This document shows positions 23,894-34,300 of a stretch of 64,000 nucleotides of DNA, in pieces (positions within the stretch are counted from its first letter, which is position 1; each line of letters begins with the position of its first letter). Location: contig NC_134428.1 in NCBI RefSeq assembly GCF_030867145.1, positions 26,513,320 to 26,577,319 on the forward strand, written 5' to 3'. A program made the position numbers and the translations under genes. Below the pieces are notes generated by a model. The model was given only the letters and a program-made list of their open reading frames with translations. It had not been told where the DNA came from and made no database searches. This DNA is from Opisthocomus hoazin. Lineage: Eukaryota > Chordata > Aves > Opisthocomiformes > Opisthocomidae.

Positions 23894-24069
23894 CAGACAC
23901 TGGAATAGGCTGCCCAGGGAGGTGGTTGAGTCACCATCGCTGGAGGTGTTTAAAAAACGTCTAAATCTGGCACTTTGGGATATGGTTTAGTAGGCATGGT
24001 GTTGTTGGGCGGATGGTTGGACTTGATGATCCTAGAGGTCTTTTCCAACCTATGATTCTATGATTCTAT
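23888..24069 (+). mobile_element. CR1 3'-end fragment
   Basis: About 180 bp encoding the CR1 ORF2 C-terminus ([20 protein letters not shown] in another variant), then the 3' UTR and a terminal ATTCTATG-type octamer. It is a typical 5'-truncated CR1 copy. The terminal octamer differs from that of the 17880 copy (ATTCTATG against ATTCTGTG), so it belongs to another subfamily. Confidence 0.88.
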
Positions 24070-25203
24070 ATTGGAGAAGATAGGCTTCAAATATCCTTAC
24101 ACATCCCTTCAGTAAATTGGGGTAATGACTAGGCCCTAAGTATTCTATATGCCCAATGAATGCTTTAACCAGGAGCCTATCAGCTAGTCTCGGTTTTCTT
24201 TTACTGCAAGGAAATGCTTATGGGAAGGAAATATGATCCCAAGATTCCCACACTGCAGATGAGCAACTTGGTTATCTGCCTGGAATTGTAGCTTCTTGTG
24301 TATGTGTGTTTGTGTTCCAGAGAGAGAGAGAACTACAATAGGTCTTAGTTTTGTTCAGATATGAAAAGGGTGGATTTCTAAAACAAAAAATCTGTAGGCT
24401 AGAACACCCCTTTCTAAGCCAGCTTTTGTTCCTGACCTCAAGCCCTTTCACACTAGCTCAGGACAACTCCAAGTGGCTTGAAGAAAGGCTCACTCAAAAG
24501 TTTTGTAACACCAGCAGATCAAGCAAGTGTTCATCTAGTGAACAGAAAGGTGAGATGTGGAAGACCAGTTGCTCAGCTCCCTCACAGAAAAAAAGAATCA
24601 TTGTTAGAGGCAGTGTTTGTGGTGTAGATGGCTTTCAGCAGGTGTCTACTGCTGACAGACAAGCGCATGACAGAAAGATCTATTGAAGCCTTGAATATGC
24701 AGAAATTATGTCTGCTCCAGGAGGCCCGAGCTGCAAATGTGTGGAGGCTGAGAATGTTCTCAGAGTAAAACATCTATGCTTCTTCTATTGCTACAGTTTT
24801 CTTTAAGCATCTGGTTTTGGTTACTGTCAGAGACAGGATCCAGGGAAACATGAACATTTGTTCTAACCCAGTGTGGCTCTCTGCTGCTCTTAAATTGTCA
24901 TAAACCAGATGCCAAAAAATGCAGGAAGAAGGAAAGATGGAACATCCCTCCCACTCCTGATCAAATGGCAGGAATTAAATATCTCCTTTCAGGCAGCTGG
25001 TGCTTTAGATTCCTGTACGAAGTACTACTTACTGCCAAGAGAAAAGCTCCTGTAGAGTTATAGAATCACGAGTCAGAAGAAATTGTATAGTTGAGTTGGT
25101 TCCCTGTCTGACAGAGTCAGACCTGGCAGAAGCACGTAGCTAAAGCTTCAGCCTGCTGGTGCAAATACTGATGAAACTGCTTCTAACAATTGTTCTATTT
25201 TAG
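24070..25203. other. IL9R upstream region, non-coding
   Basis: No coding exon recognised. Because the first coding exon of IL9R begins with a splice acceptor, at least one non-coding exon and the promoter should lie here or farther upstream; neither could be located. A GAGAGAGAGAG stretch lies near 24321. Confidence 0.5.
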
Positions 25204-25291
25204 ACACGGTCTGGAATGGGAGATGTGTGGCAGCTGGGCCTCCAGCTGTGCATTACTGCTGTGCTGCTCTTTGATGGAGGAAGAGGAAAAG
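25204..25291 (+). CDS. IL9R: IL9R exon 1 coding: start codon and signal peptide
   Basis: The exon begins after acceptor attttag with 12 nt of 5' UTR, then ATG at 25216. It encodes MGDVWQLGLQLCITAVLLF plus a short Gly/Arg/Lys stretch and leaves in phase 1 at donor gtaaga. The hydrophobic core is that of a secretion signal. Confidence 0.88.
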
Positions 25292-28200
25292 GTAAGAGGT
25301 GATCTGGAATAGGTCCACTGTGGGAAGAGAGGCACGTGCACATGCTCATTTTTCAGTCACAGACCCTAAAGCATGCAACACAAGATCTTGTGACTGCCCT
25401 TTCCCAGGTCCCGTGAACCAGTACAGCTGGCTGGCAAAGCCAGGCCTAGGGAATTGAGCACATGCTGGACAAGCTGGGCAGCAGCAAAAACGTAGCCACT
25501 GCCCAAGGTCCCTGCCGTAAGATCTTACCCTCATCCCATGCAGTGAAGTGCGGTACAAGAGTAGAGGAACATCATGAGGAAGGATAGATAAGCTGCCAGT
25601 AAAAGAAGCACTAGCAAGTAATGCATTTGATGTACCGAGCAAGGCCTCATCAGGTGACACACAAATGCAGCTCTGGTCTCCTTCCTCTGCAGAGTTCCCC
25701 GGCATCCTGAGCTGCCTGAATAACTACGTGACTACAGTGAGCTGCATGTGGGCAATGGAGGAGCCTGCGGGCAACGGACCTTTCCACCTGCATTTCACCA
25801 AGTAAGAGCTGCACGCAGAGAGCTGTCTGTGGCAGCCCCAGCCCTGGTATGGGCAGGATGGCGCAGAGGAGCACAGATGGGGCCTGGCCGTGGGCTTTGC
25901 TCCCTCCACAGCAGCAGACCTGTGGCACAATTAGCTCTCCCAACTCCTTCCCCCATACCTGGGCTGCCTTGGAAGCTGCTCCTTTCGCACACTTTTGTGG
26001 GCCCACAGCCTCGGGGCTGCAGCAGAGGTCTGGCACACGTAGCTGCATGAGCTCATGTTGGCTCAGGGCAGTCTGTTTATCCAATGTCCACTTTTGGCAG
26101 GGGTCTCTCAGCGCAGAGAGCCTTCCCATCCCAACCTCTGCTCTCCATGATCTGGGGACTTCCAGAGCTCAACCTACATGAAGCTGCCTTATCAATTTCT
26201 AATCACTTCTTATCTTATTGCCTAGAAACTAAACCCCTAGTGGTTTAATCTAAATTAGTTAATATATATTCACAAAAGGATTTTGAAAGTCCAGTGAGTT
26301 ATAAGCTTTAATAACATTATATGAATTATTTTTCCTCTAAATCAGGTGAATAGTGTGCTAGGTGATAGGATAATCAGCATTGTGATATGCTAATTCGAGA
26401 TGAATGTGTTTAGATTATGTAATAACATTGTCTTGATCACCAATAACTAGGGAACTATTACATGAGGGTAAGTCATGCTAACATTAGATGCCTCGTATAT
26501 TCTGGTAAGGTTAAGTCAAAAATAGCCTAACTCTTAATGATACTGGATTTTAAATATATGAAAAAATGCCAAGCTGTTAAACTCTGTTATCCCAGTTTAT
26601 TGTGGGGTAACTTGCAACATAAAAAATTTGCTAATAAATGGCTACATTAGATACTTTAATAATAGAAGACTCTTCTTTGGAGCTGCTTCCCTAAGATGAT
26701 GTTTTCTGTCATTCATCCTGTTATGTTGTGCTGAAGTTTGTGAATATTTAAAAACCAAACCAAAACAAAAACCCAAACAACAAACCAACCTCTGATGTGT
26801 TTTGCTGTCAGTACTGGTTTGTTCGTAGCAAAAGAGGCTTTAATGTACAACTTGCTAGCTCTGTGCTGTGCACTTGTAACTAACTGTACACCTACTCCTA
26901 CCCCCCTACACCAGCTGCTTTCCTGGAAATGACACGTAGCAGCCCTCTTGCTTTCAGAGGGAGCAGGGGGCAGGTACTGGACTCTGTGTGCAGCTCCTGG
27001 GAGGTTTGGTGCTCTCAGCAGTGAGGTCATACAGTTGTGTCCTTCCTCCCTCTTCAGCCCTGCCATCCAGCCAGCTTTAGCATTGCTTTCTCTGCTGTCT
27101 GCACTAAAGAAGTTCATGTTCTTCCATAATGTGGTGCTGTGCTCAGCTGCCCCCCATCTTTCATAAACTGAAAAGTACTTAATCACATGACTTGAAAGAC
27201 AATTTCAGCCGTTTTATTCTTCTAGCCTCTGGTCAAAGGGCCACAACGCCAGCTGCAAACTGACTGCCAGAGAGAGCATGCAGAATCAGTACCAATGCAC
27301 AATCCATTTAGCCAGCCAGATCTTGGAAACAGATGGTTATAGAGTCTCTCTCCAAGGCACCTTCTTTGGACGTAATCACACATACATTACCTTTCCAGAG
27401 TACAATCCCCGCAAGCACAGTAAGTATGAACCAGCGCAGCTGTGGGCTGAGGCTGTGTCTAGCAGCCTTGGGGTAGGTCTGATATGCTCTCTCACAACAG
27501 GTGTCTCAAAGACAGCAAGTGAAAATAATGGAAACAAGTCATACTTGCCCATCCTTGGATAATGCACTATGGACTTCATCAGTAAGGATGCAGTCCCAGT
27601 GTCTCTCCATTCTGAGTTTGCCAGGACTTCAGAGACGGCTGGCTCTGGAGCACCTTTCAAGTATATTTCTCATCTGCATCATGTTTTCTTGTGCCATAGA
27701 TAATAGATGATTGGATTGCTTCTACAGTGTTTTTTTTTTTTTTCCCTAAGAAACAAAGTCATGAGCAATCAAAGTCATGGATCTAATTCAATGTCCCGTG
27801 TACTGGTACTTCAGAGAAATGCTCTAGTAATCGAAATTTCAGAGCCTGTCTATATTAGTGATATGTTGGAAGAGCAGAATGTGACATCCAGAGTGGTTCT
27901 TTGCTTGCAGGACTATCCCCAGGGGCTATTTGAGTTATTATTAATTTATGTCAGTTCTGTAGCTGTTCTGACCTACCCTGTAAACTAATTTGGTCTACTG
28001 CTGGCCTTAGTATCACTCTTTAGTTGCAGCTTTTTCTTCCAAGACTAGCCTAGTATCATGCATCTCCTTCTGTGGTGTTCATGTCCAAAATATTGTAAAA
28101 AAACATACCTCTCTATTTGCAGTAAAGCTTGATCCACCTTTGAACATCCAGAGCAACGTCACTGCCAGCAAGTGTCACATATGGTGGAGTGTGCCTTGGT

Positions 28201-31200
28201 ACCTTGCTGAAATTCTTCAATATGAGTTGCAGTATAAAGAGCACAGCATGTCCTGGGAGGTAACTTGATGAGGCACACACTGATACTGCCTTGCTGCTTG
28301 GGTGCAATGGCCTTGCCACTCAACTCAGGGCCTTCTGGCAGATGACTGTTTTAAGCTGGCCTTTCTGGTTTCCCACATCAAGGCTGAAAGATTTTATATA
28401 AAACATCAATACTGAAGATCAATAGATCTTCTCTTGAACCCTGCATTCAGAAGTCATCCATCATCATCCAGGCCCTCTTCTTGCATCCAAGAAAAGAGGA
28501 TTTGGAAAGAAAGGGGGGGGGGGGGGGAAGAAGTATTTAAATGATTGTCCCTTTGCCTGGCCTTGTTAACAGAAATTCTTTGTAATATTTTGCAGGTTGC
28601 ATTGAACAAGACAGCACCCAGTTCACTGCCACAGATAGAAATTGAAGCCACAGAGCTTCGCAGTGACATTGCTTACGTTGCACGAGTTCGCTGCAAAGTT
28701 TCTGAAAATGAGGATTCATACCATAGTCAGTGGAGCGAGTGGAGCCAAACAACAGTGTTTCAAAGCGCAGGTACAAAGAATGTTGGTTTTACCTTAATTC
28801 ATGTCTTTTCATGTGCATGTTCCAAAAAAAGGAAGATCTGTGGTAAAATGAAGCTTTTCAAATCAGAACCATCTTCCTGCAAGTTTTCATAGACAAATCA
28901 CTTTCCTTGAGGTCTTTAGCAGACTGTTTCATTTGCATTGCTTGGTTAGTTGTGGTTCTATCCTGACTGCCAGAATGCTTAACCTTTTTTTTTGCACTGA
29001 TTCTTTTCTTAGGTGTACCAAAACTGTCTGAAAAAATCCTAAATACCAGAACTATGCAGTTCTTGTTCATTCCTCTGAGTTTTGGCACTCTGCTCTATTT
29101 ATTTTGGAACTGCAAGCTTTCTTCAAGGTATGTTATAGATTTTCATTAAGTTCCCCTTGATTTTTGTAGCCTGAAGAGGGTAAATCAAGTGTCCTTATAT
29201 CCCTTTTGTTTCCTGTTTCTGCTGCACGGACTCAATTGCTTTCAAAAGCTCTTTTGACAATCTTGGGACATGACATGTTCCTTGGCTGATGACCCACTAC
29301 AGAATCAGTCCTTAAGGAGACCAAAATGCCTTTGTGGCACCCAAATTCAGCTAAAGCTCAAGGCTGTGAGGGTCTCTTGGAGTTAAAAAAATTTAAACCC
29401 ATGGAAATCTTTTTAAGTTTCCTGTAGATAAATTAAAAGTGCAAGCAGACAGCAATCCATAAAGGTGGTTAAACTTATGTCAATGTTAAGCTACTTGTGA
29501 CATACCTGGCAGTAGTCAGTATATAAAATACCAGTACAGGCAAACTACTGTTGACTCAGATTCCGTGTTTCTCAGGTTCTGGGACCAAGTTGTACAGAGA
29601 AAAATGTGTCTCTAGAACCCTGATTCAACCATACTCTGCAATTTTTTTATGCTGGCAGAGCAAAGATAATTCTCCTATCTCTTCCTTTTCTGCCTTGACA
29701 TCCATTAGTATGCTTCATATACATGCCACTCTTCGACAAACAGAATACATGATGCCCATATGATAAAATATTTTTACAGGATAGACTCTAACAAAGGGAA
29801 CAGGATGTCTGGCAGAAAATCTCTGCCTAAATGTAATGAAACTAGAACTCTCTAAAACACTTCCAGAAACAGTGGTTTAGATCAAATAAGTTGCTAAACA
29901 AATGCATAGAAAGCTCACTGCACATAATGAGTAATAGACTAGTATTGAGTTTGGGGCATATAGCATTGCTCAGAAATTTTTAAGACTGTGCTTCAGGCTA
30001 GAAACATTAAATGCATGCACAGGAGGCAGACAAACAATTGCATGAGATGTCAGAAACCATGTGAAATGGGCTTCTCATGCAATCTTTCTAACCTAAGTGT
30101 GGGGCTTTCATCTAATCAGTGTGCTGTATCATCGGGACAGAATACAGAAAAAATGTCTAGTTTTTTTGTTTCAAGTGTTGTTTTGTCACTTCAGGGCAAA
30201 AAGCCTCTCCTGCTTCAACATTCCAACGCCAGCTGCTTTCTTTCAGCCACTCTATAATTTGCACAATGGGAATTTTAAGGTAAGAAGTAAGTTTTCTTTC
30301 CTTCTTATGACCCTCACCTCATGAGGGGAGGATTTTTTTTTTTTCCTGGGATTAATCATTCTAGCTTCTGAGAAGAGTTACTGACTCATGGTTCTGGTCT
30401 TCCTGGCAGTTTATAGTTTCTCAGTTTCCTGCCTCCACATACTAGCTACACCACCAGAGCTTCTGTCTAGCTTTTCTCTCCTTAGAAATAAAACCCTTCC
30501 AGTCACTCGCTCCCTATCCATGCTGAACACGAAAGGTGCACCCTGTCTTTGGAAAGCCAAAGCAACACAAGCAGCTTGCAGTATATTCTGAAAATGAAAT
30601 CTTGAAAATTTCTTGTGAAATTAGCAGCTAGATTCTCTATCCTGTTACTCTTAATTTTGCCCAAGTAGATTTACACTAAGGCTCTGGATTATTGTGCCAA
30701 AGCCATATAGAAAGAATAGTTATTTTATGAATTCCACCTCTAATCAAAATGTCCTGAACATATTGATCCTTTCACTAGGACTGGGTAGGACCTAATGAGG
30801 CTTGTAGCCAACTCAGAAGAGAAGAGGCCAGCAACTCAAACAAAGTGACTGCAGATGGAGCTTCCGATCTAAACACCCAAGAACTGATTTCTCAGATCTC
30901 CTTGAAACCTATGGAAAGCACAAATCTGGTTGCTGCAGAAGAAAACTTTGTATTTACTTCAGGTCCAAGTCAGCAGTATGTCCCCAGCAGGTATGTAAGA
31001 ACAGAAGACACAGAAATGAGACTGGGACTATTATTTGCACAAAACCATGCTGATGATACAGTTGGCCCAAAAATCTCTGAAATAATTAAAGCCAACCTCG
31101 AGAGCCCTAGCATGGGAAGGAATTATCCTTCTCACTCAGAGCGTGGAAAGGGCGACTTCCTTATGCTTCAGGAATCTTTGGAGATAGCAAATGTGTCCTT

Positions 31201-31330
31201 CAGCAGTAGTGACTATTGTACCTTGTGTGACAATGATACCACAGGAGGTTTGATTCCTGCTGAACTGCTGAAGCTCTCCAACGGTAACAGTCTCGTCAAA
31301 CATCAAAATGATCAGAGTGACCTTTCCTGA
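25216..31330 (+). CDS. IL9R: Interleukin-9 receptor, complete coding region in eight exons
   Basis: This is a class I cytokine receptor; in mammals it binds IL-9 with the common gamma chain and activates JAK1/JAK3 and STAT1/3/5. Exons 25216-25291, 25693-25801, 27226-27419, 28123-28259, 28596-28770, 29013-29127, 30195-30279 and 30779-31330 total 1,443 nt, giving 480 residues (human about 521). Seen: signal peptide 1-24; CLNNYVTTVSCMW cysteine pair; EYNPRKHIKLDPPLNIQSN, matching the human PEYLPRRHVKLDPPSDLQSN block; WSEWS at 218-222; membrane segment about 245-262; box 1 IPTPAAFFQPLY at 278-289, followed by NLHNGNFK. The tail has SSDYCTLC near 443, like the human NNYCALG region. Box 1 could also suggest IL2RB, but the KLDPP block and tail decide for IL9R. 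The start ATG has G at -3 and G at +4. No lesion was seen. Confidence 0.95.
25292..25692 (+). other. IL9R: IL9R intron 1
   Basis: 401-bp phase 1 intron; nothing recognised. Confidence 0.85.
25693..25801 (+). CDS. IL9R: IL9R exon 2: first receptor domain
   Basis: 109 nt, phase 1 in and phase 2 out. It encodes EFPGILSCLNNYVTTVSCMW, the first cysteine pair with the C-x-W signature, then HLHFT. Acceptor ctgcag, donor gtaaga. Confidence 0.92.
25802..27225 (+). other. IL9R: IL9R intron 2
   Basis: 1.4-kb phase 2 intron. The first part is GC-rich and the middle AT-rich. Long minus-strand open frames here (about 159 and 157 codons) show no domain and are rejected. Confidence 0.8.
27226..27419 (+). 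CDS. IL9R: IL9R exon 3: rest of first receptor domain
   Basis: 194 nt, phase 2 in and phase 1 out. It encodes the second cysteine pair (NASCKLT and YQCTIHL), two sequons (NAS, NHT) and the conserved end PEYNPRKH. Acceptor ttctag, donor gtaagt. Confidence 0.93.
27420..28122 (+). other. IL9R: IL9R intron 3
   Basis: 703-bp phase 1 intron with a T run near 27730; nothing else recognised. Confidence 0.85.
28123..28259 (+). CDS. IL9R: IL9R exon 4: start of second receptor domain
   Basis: 137 nt, phase 1 in and phase 0 out. It encodes KLDPPLNIQSNVTASKCHIW and then LQYELQYKEHSMSWE. The KLDPP-to-IQSN stretch is nearly identical to mammalian IL9R. Confidence 0.95.
28260..28595 (+). other. IL9R: IL9R intron 4 with G15 run
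   Basis: 336-bp phase 0 intron. An uninterrupted run of 15 G lies at 28513-28527, about 70 bases before exon 5. Confidence 0.85.
28513..28527. repeat. Poly(G) run, 15 bases
   Basis: Uninterrupted G15 in a short intron. The length is prone to sequencing and assembly error. Confidence 0.9.
28596..28770 (+). CDS. IL9R: IL9R exon 5 with WSEWS box
   Basis: 175 nt, phase 0 in and phase 1 out. It ends with YHSQWSEWSQTTVFQSA; the WSEWS codons are at 28731-28745. Sequon NKT near the start. Acceptor ttgcag, donor gtacaa. Confidence 0.95.
29013..29127 (+). CDS. IL9R: IL9R exon 6: transmembrane segment
   Basis: 115 nt, phase 1 in and phase 2 out. It encodes a short juxtamembrane stretch and MQFLFIPLSFGTLLYLFW, followed by NCKLSS on the cytoplasmic side. 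The helix is short at about 18 residues. Confidence 0.92.
29128..30194 (+). other. IL9R: IL9R intron 6
   Basis: 1.07-kb phase 2 intron; no repeat or exon recognised. Confidence 0.85.
30195..30279 (+). CDS. IL9R: IL9R exon 7: box 1
   Basis: 85 nt, phase 2 in and phase 0 out. It encodes AKSLSCFNIPTPAAFFQPLY and NLHNGNFK, very close to human IL9R NVPSPAMFFQPLYSVHNGNF. Confidence 0.96.
30280..30778 (+). other. IL9R: IL9R intron 7
   Basis: 499-bp phase 0 intron; nothing recognised. Confidence 0.85.
30779..31330 (+). CDS. IL9R: IL9R exon 8: cytoplasmic tail
   Basis: 552 nt from acceptor cactag to TGA at 31328-31330, encoding DWVGPNEAC onward, 183 residues. Tyrosines at about 364 (YVPS), 369 (YVRT), 413 (YPSH) and 443 (YCTL) are candidate phosphorylation sites. 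The long Ser/Asn-rich run of the human tail is absent, which accounts for much of the shorter length. Confidence 0.93.
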   Translation, partial: DWVGPNEACSQLRREEASNSNKVTADGASDLNTQELISQISLKPMESTNLVAAEENFVFTSGPSQQYVPSRYVRTEDTEMRLGLLFAQNHADDTVGPKISEIIKANLESPSMGRNYPSHSERGKGDFLMLQESLEIANVSFSSSDYCTLCDNDTTGGLIPAELLKLSNGNSLVKHQNDQSDLS

Positions 31331-34300
31331 GGAATACTGCCTGCAAAGATATTTGTGCTGTCCTCTCACCTCCCAACACTGTCTTCCCAAGTGGCTTAAA
31401 TGGTGACTGTGAAGACAATTACAAACATGTATCGTTTTTAGGTAAATCCTCTATTTCTGTACTTCAAAAGAAGATCGTGACCAGCTCCTCTGGCTAGCAA
31501 ATACTACCCCTTACATGCATGGCGAGACCTGACTCCAGCCACATCTGCTGTCTCAGGAGACACATGACTCCTGAGACAGCCTTCCTCAAATTAACCTCCT
31601 GGCAGCAGCAGAAGTCCACCAACCCCCTAACCTAAGGAAGCAGCAGCAGACCTGCTGTTTTTCTTCAGGGACAGCTGTTGGAACTGTGTGCCTCTCCCTG
31701 CCCTGCAAGATTATGCTTTCCAAATTTCCTGGTGAGACAACAGCTCTGCACTGCTCTCAGCAGACAGTTCTTTCCTCACTACAAATCAGATTGACCCAAC
31801 ATTTACTCTGTCCTGAACATTAGCACCTGCTGGACTGAGAAGCAGCAATATTTGCAATGTGCTGAACCATTAGTTAAACTCCATCATTATTTTAAAACTA
31901 GATACGATTCTTCATAAAACCATGATACACAATTTTTGTTCAAGAGGGCAATATTGCTTTTTAATACCATATTGATGACTTCAAATGGTTCCTGATTTCA
32001 TCAGAATTTATAATTGCACCATTTAAAGATAATCAGGCAGTGGCCCTTGTTCCTTATTATCCTGCATCGCTATCACGTTTTATTTTGCAGTAACTAAGCC
32101 CCATGTACTGCTTTGATTTTAATCAAAATTTATGCTAAGCTTAAGTGGCTGAGCTGATCTAATGGAGAAAGGTGAAAAGCAAGAATAGCACAAATGTGCT
32201 TTATTTAATCACAGGCCAGGCCCACTGCCTCTCCAGGGCTTTTATGATTTCTCCAGAACTGAGTCCTTTGCCTATGTACTCAACAGGTGTAGCCTTCTGA
32301 GTTGAATCTCTGGAGGTTTACCTTCTGCCCTAGACACAGAAAATCCTATATATGATTGATCACCCAACAAGCAGATTCCCAGAGTCTTAGTTACATCTCC
32401 TAGACTTAAAGAGCTAAACAGTTTTAGTAAGCATACTGAGATGTGTACATATGCATCTAAACTAGCTGCACGTGCATACATAGTCAGACACAATCATCCC
32501 CTCCTCTTTGGCAGTGCTCCCCTTGTCTCCCTGGTGACTTAGCACTGATTAGTTTTGACAATGCAAAGAACAATTTCAGTTATAAGTAACAAATTAGATC
32601 GCGACACCCTTCCCAAAAATGTGTGCTAAGCCAGAGAACTATTGTGGGAAGTCTTAATCTGGGAGAAAAGCAGCAACAGAATGAGGAGTTCACATCCAAC
32701 TTGTGTGACAGCCACAGGAGGTGCCAGCCGTGATTTCTTTTCAGCATTGTAAGCAAAGGGCTTTTCTGATATCTGAAAAAAACCCCCACTTTCTGGTCCT
32801 TTGTGCTTTTTATCTTGTAAAAACTATATTCAAGCGTGCTTTTTATACTATACCACAATCTAATGGCAGGAGAAGAATGTGATGTTACTGTCATTAACAG
32901 TTGCTACAATTTCCTGTGGAGAAGAAAATCTGTAAAACAAGACCACATGCCTGAAGGATTTTGGTGGCTTGATGTAGTGTCCCAAATTTCAGATCTTCAG
33001 AATCAGAGGGATGCTTCCTGAAATTGTCAGATCAATTGTATCTTAAATTTCTTAGATCTTAACAGCCCTTTCTTATGAACATGTCTGCACAGAAATTGAA
33101 CCAGTTTCATAAAATCTTGTTCAGTTAACACGGTATTATGTAGTGGTAATATTAGCAAAAGGAGAATGGGAACAATTATATTCAGATATGAGTAAGGAGC
33201 AGCAGGTCAGGGTATGGAAGGGAGAGCACAAAACTTAACGAGATAGAGAACCAAAACGAAGTAGAGAGATTGAACATAGCAGGAAATTACTAGAGAGAAA
33301 TAAATAGTCAAAGATGATGCTACCTGTGTCCATCAGGCCAGGGCAGGAAGACTGTAAGAACAGAGTCTGGAGATGACAACAGGCTGATAGTTAAAGGGCT
33401 GAAATTATATTGCAGCATCAGCAGTTCTCCAGGTGAAACTCTAACAACTTTGCACTGCTTCTGCTTTTATGCAGCTACTTGTAAAATGGAAAAGTGCAAA
33501 GGCAAAAGGCATCATAGAAAATGTTAGTGGTTGTAGCTAGAAAAAAAAGAGCAAAATGCTTCTGCTTTACAACTAGGTCTTTGGAACAATCAAAGCCTCA
33601 TTTTTATTTAGCCAATGAAAAATTACAATTTTTCTAGAAAAGCAATGTGTAAAAGCTCATTTTTCTGTCCTTTTACTTTGGGCTTTGTTGTGTCATGTTT
33701 GAGACTGGTATTAGGTCCAAGCTATGGTTTTTCACAGCTTCTTGGAGAATCTCTGAATTATTCTAAGACTACGTGTGATACATATCCTTCCAGTGGTAGA
33801 CAGAGAACTAACATTTAGTAAGGGGACATAATGTGGGCTCTGGTCAAGCCTTTGAAGCCTTTCACTTCCTGGGACTACTGAGTTCATGCTTTGTGTATCA
33901 TCGACAACCAGAACAAAATGGCCAGTATTTTTCCCCTTTCTTCCTGTTGAGTTTTGACAGAGGAAACAATTTAAGAAGGTATTTAAGTAATGCTTGTAAA
34001 TGTTCTGTGACAAAGATTTTGGTTTAGTTGTGGGGTTTTTGTTTTCTCTTTTTTTTTTTCCTTGAACTGAATAAAGTGAAAGAACTGACATTATTCAGAA
34101 GTAAATAAAGCAAAGGAACTAATGCAAACTTTGGTTTTTCAGAAGTTAGTGCCTGAGAGCTTTGGAAAGAACTTTAGTTTAGAAAACACTGACTACATGA
34201 ATCATTAGTAAAAGTTGGTTTGAAAACATCATACAAGAAGTAGGAGAGGGAAGAACTAAATGTTCTCCATAGTTTCTAGACCAAAGCACTAAGTCAGTGC

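Noticed and set aside
25056-25130. Possible tiny CR1 end (ATAGAATCA-like start)
   Set aside because: Only the first few bases resemble a reversed CR1 terminus and the rest does not follow the CR1 pattern.
25650-27186. Minus-strand frames of about 159 and 157 codons in IL9R intron 2
   Set aside because: No family similarity seen; the first overlaps IL9R exon 2 in antisense and both are compatible with chance.
28513-31330. Assignment of the second receptor to IL2RB
   Set aside because: Box 1 is shared across the family, but the KLDPP-IQSN block and the NLHNGNFK and SSDYCTLC segments fit IL9R specifically.
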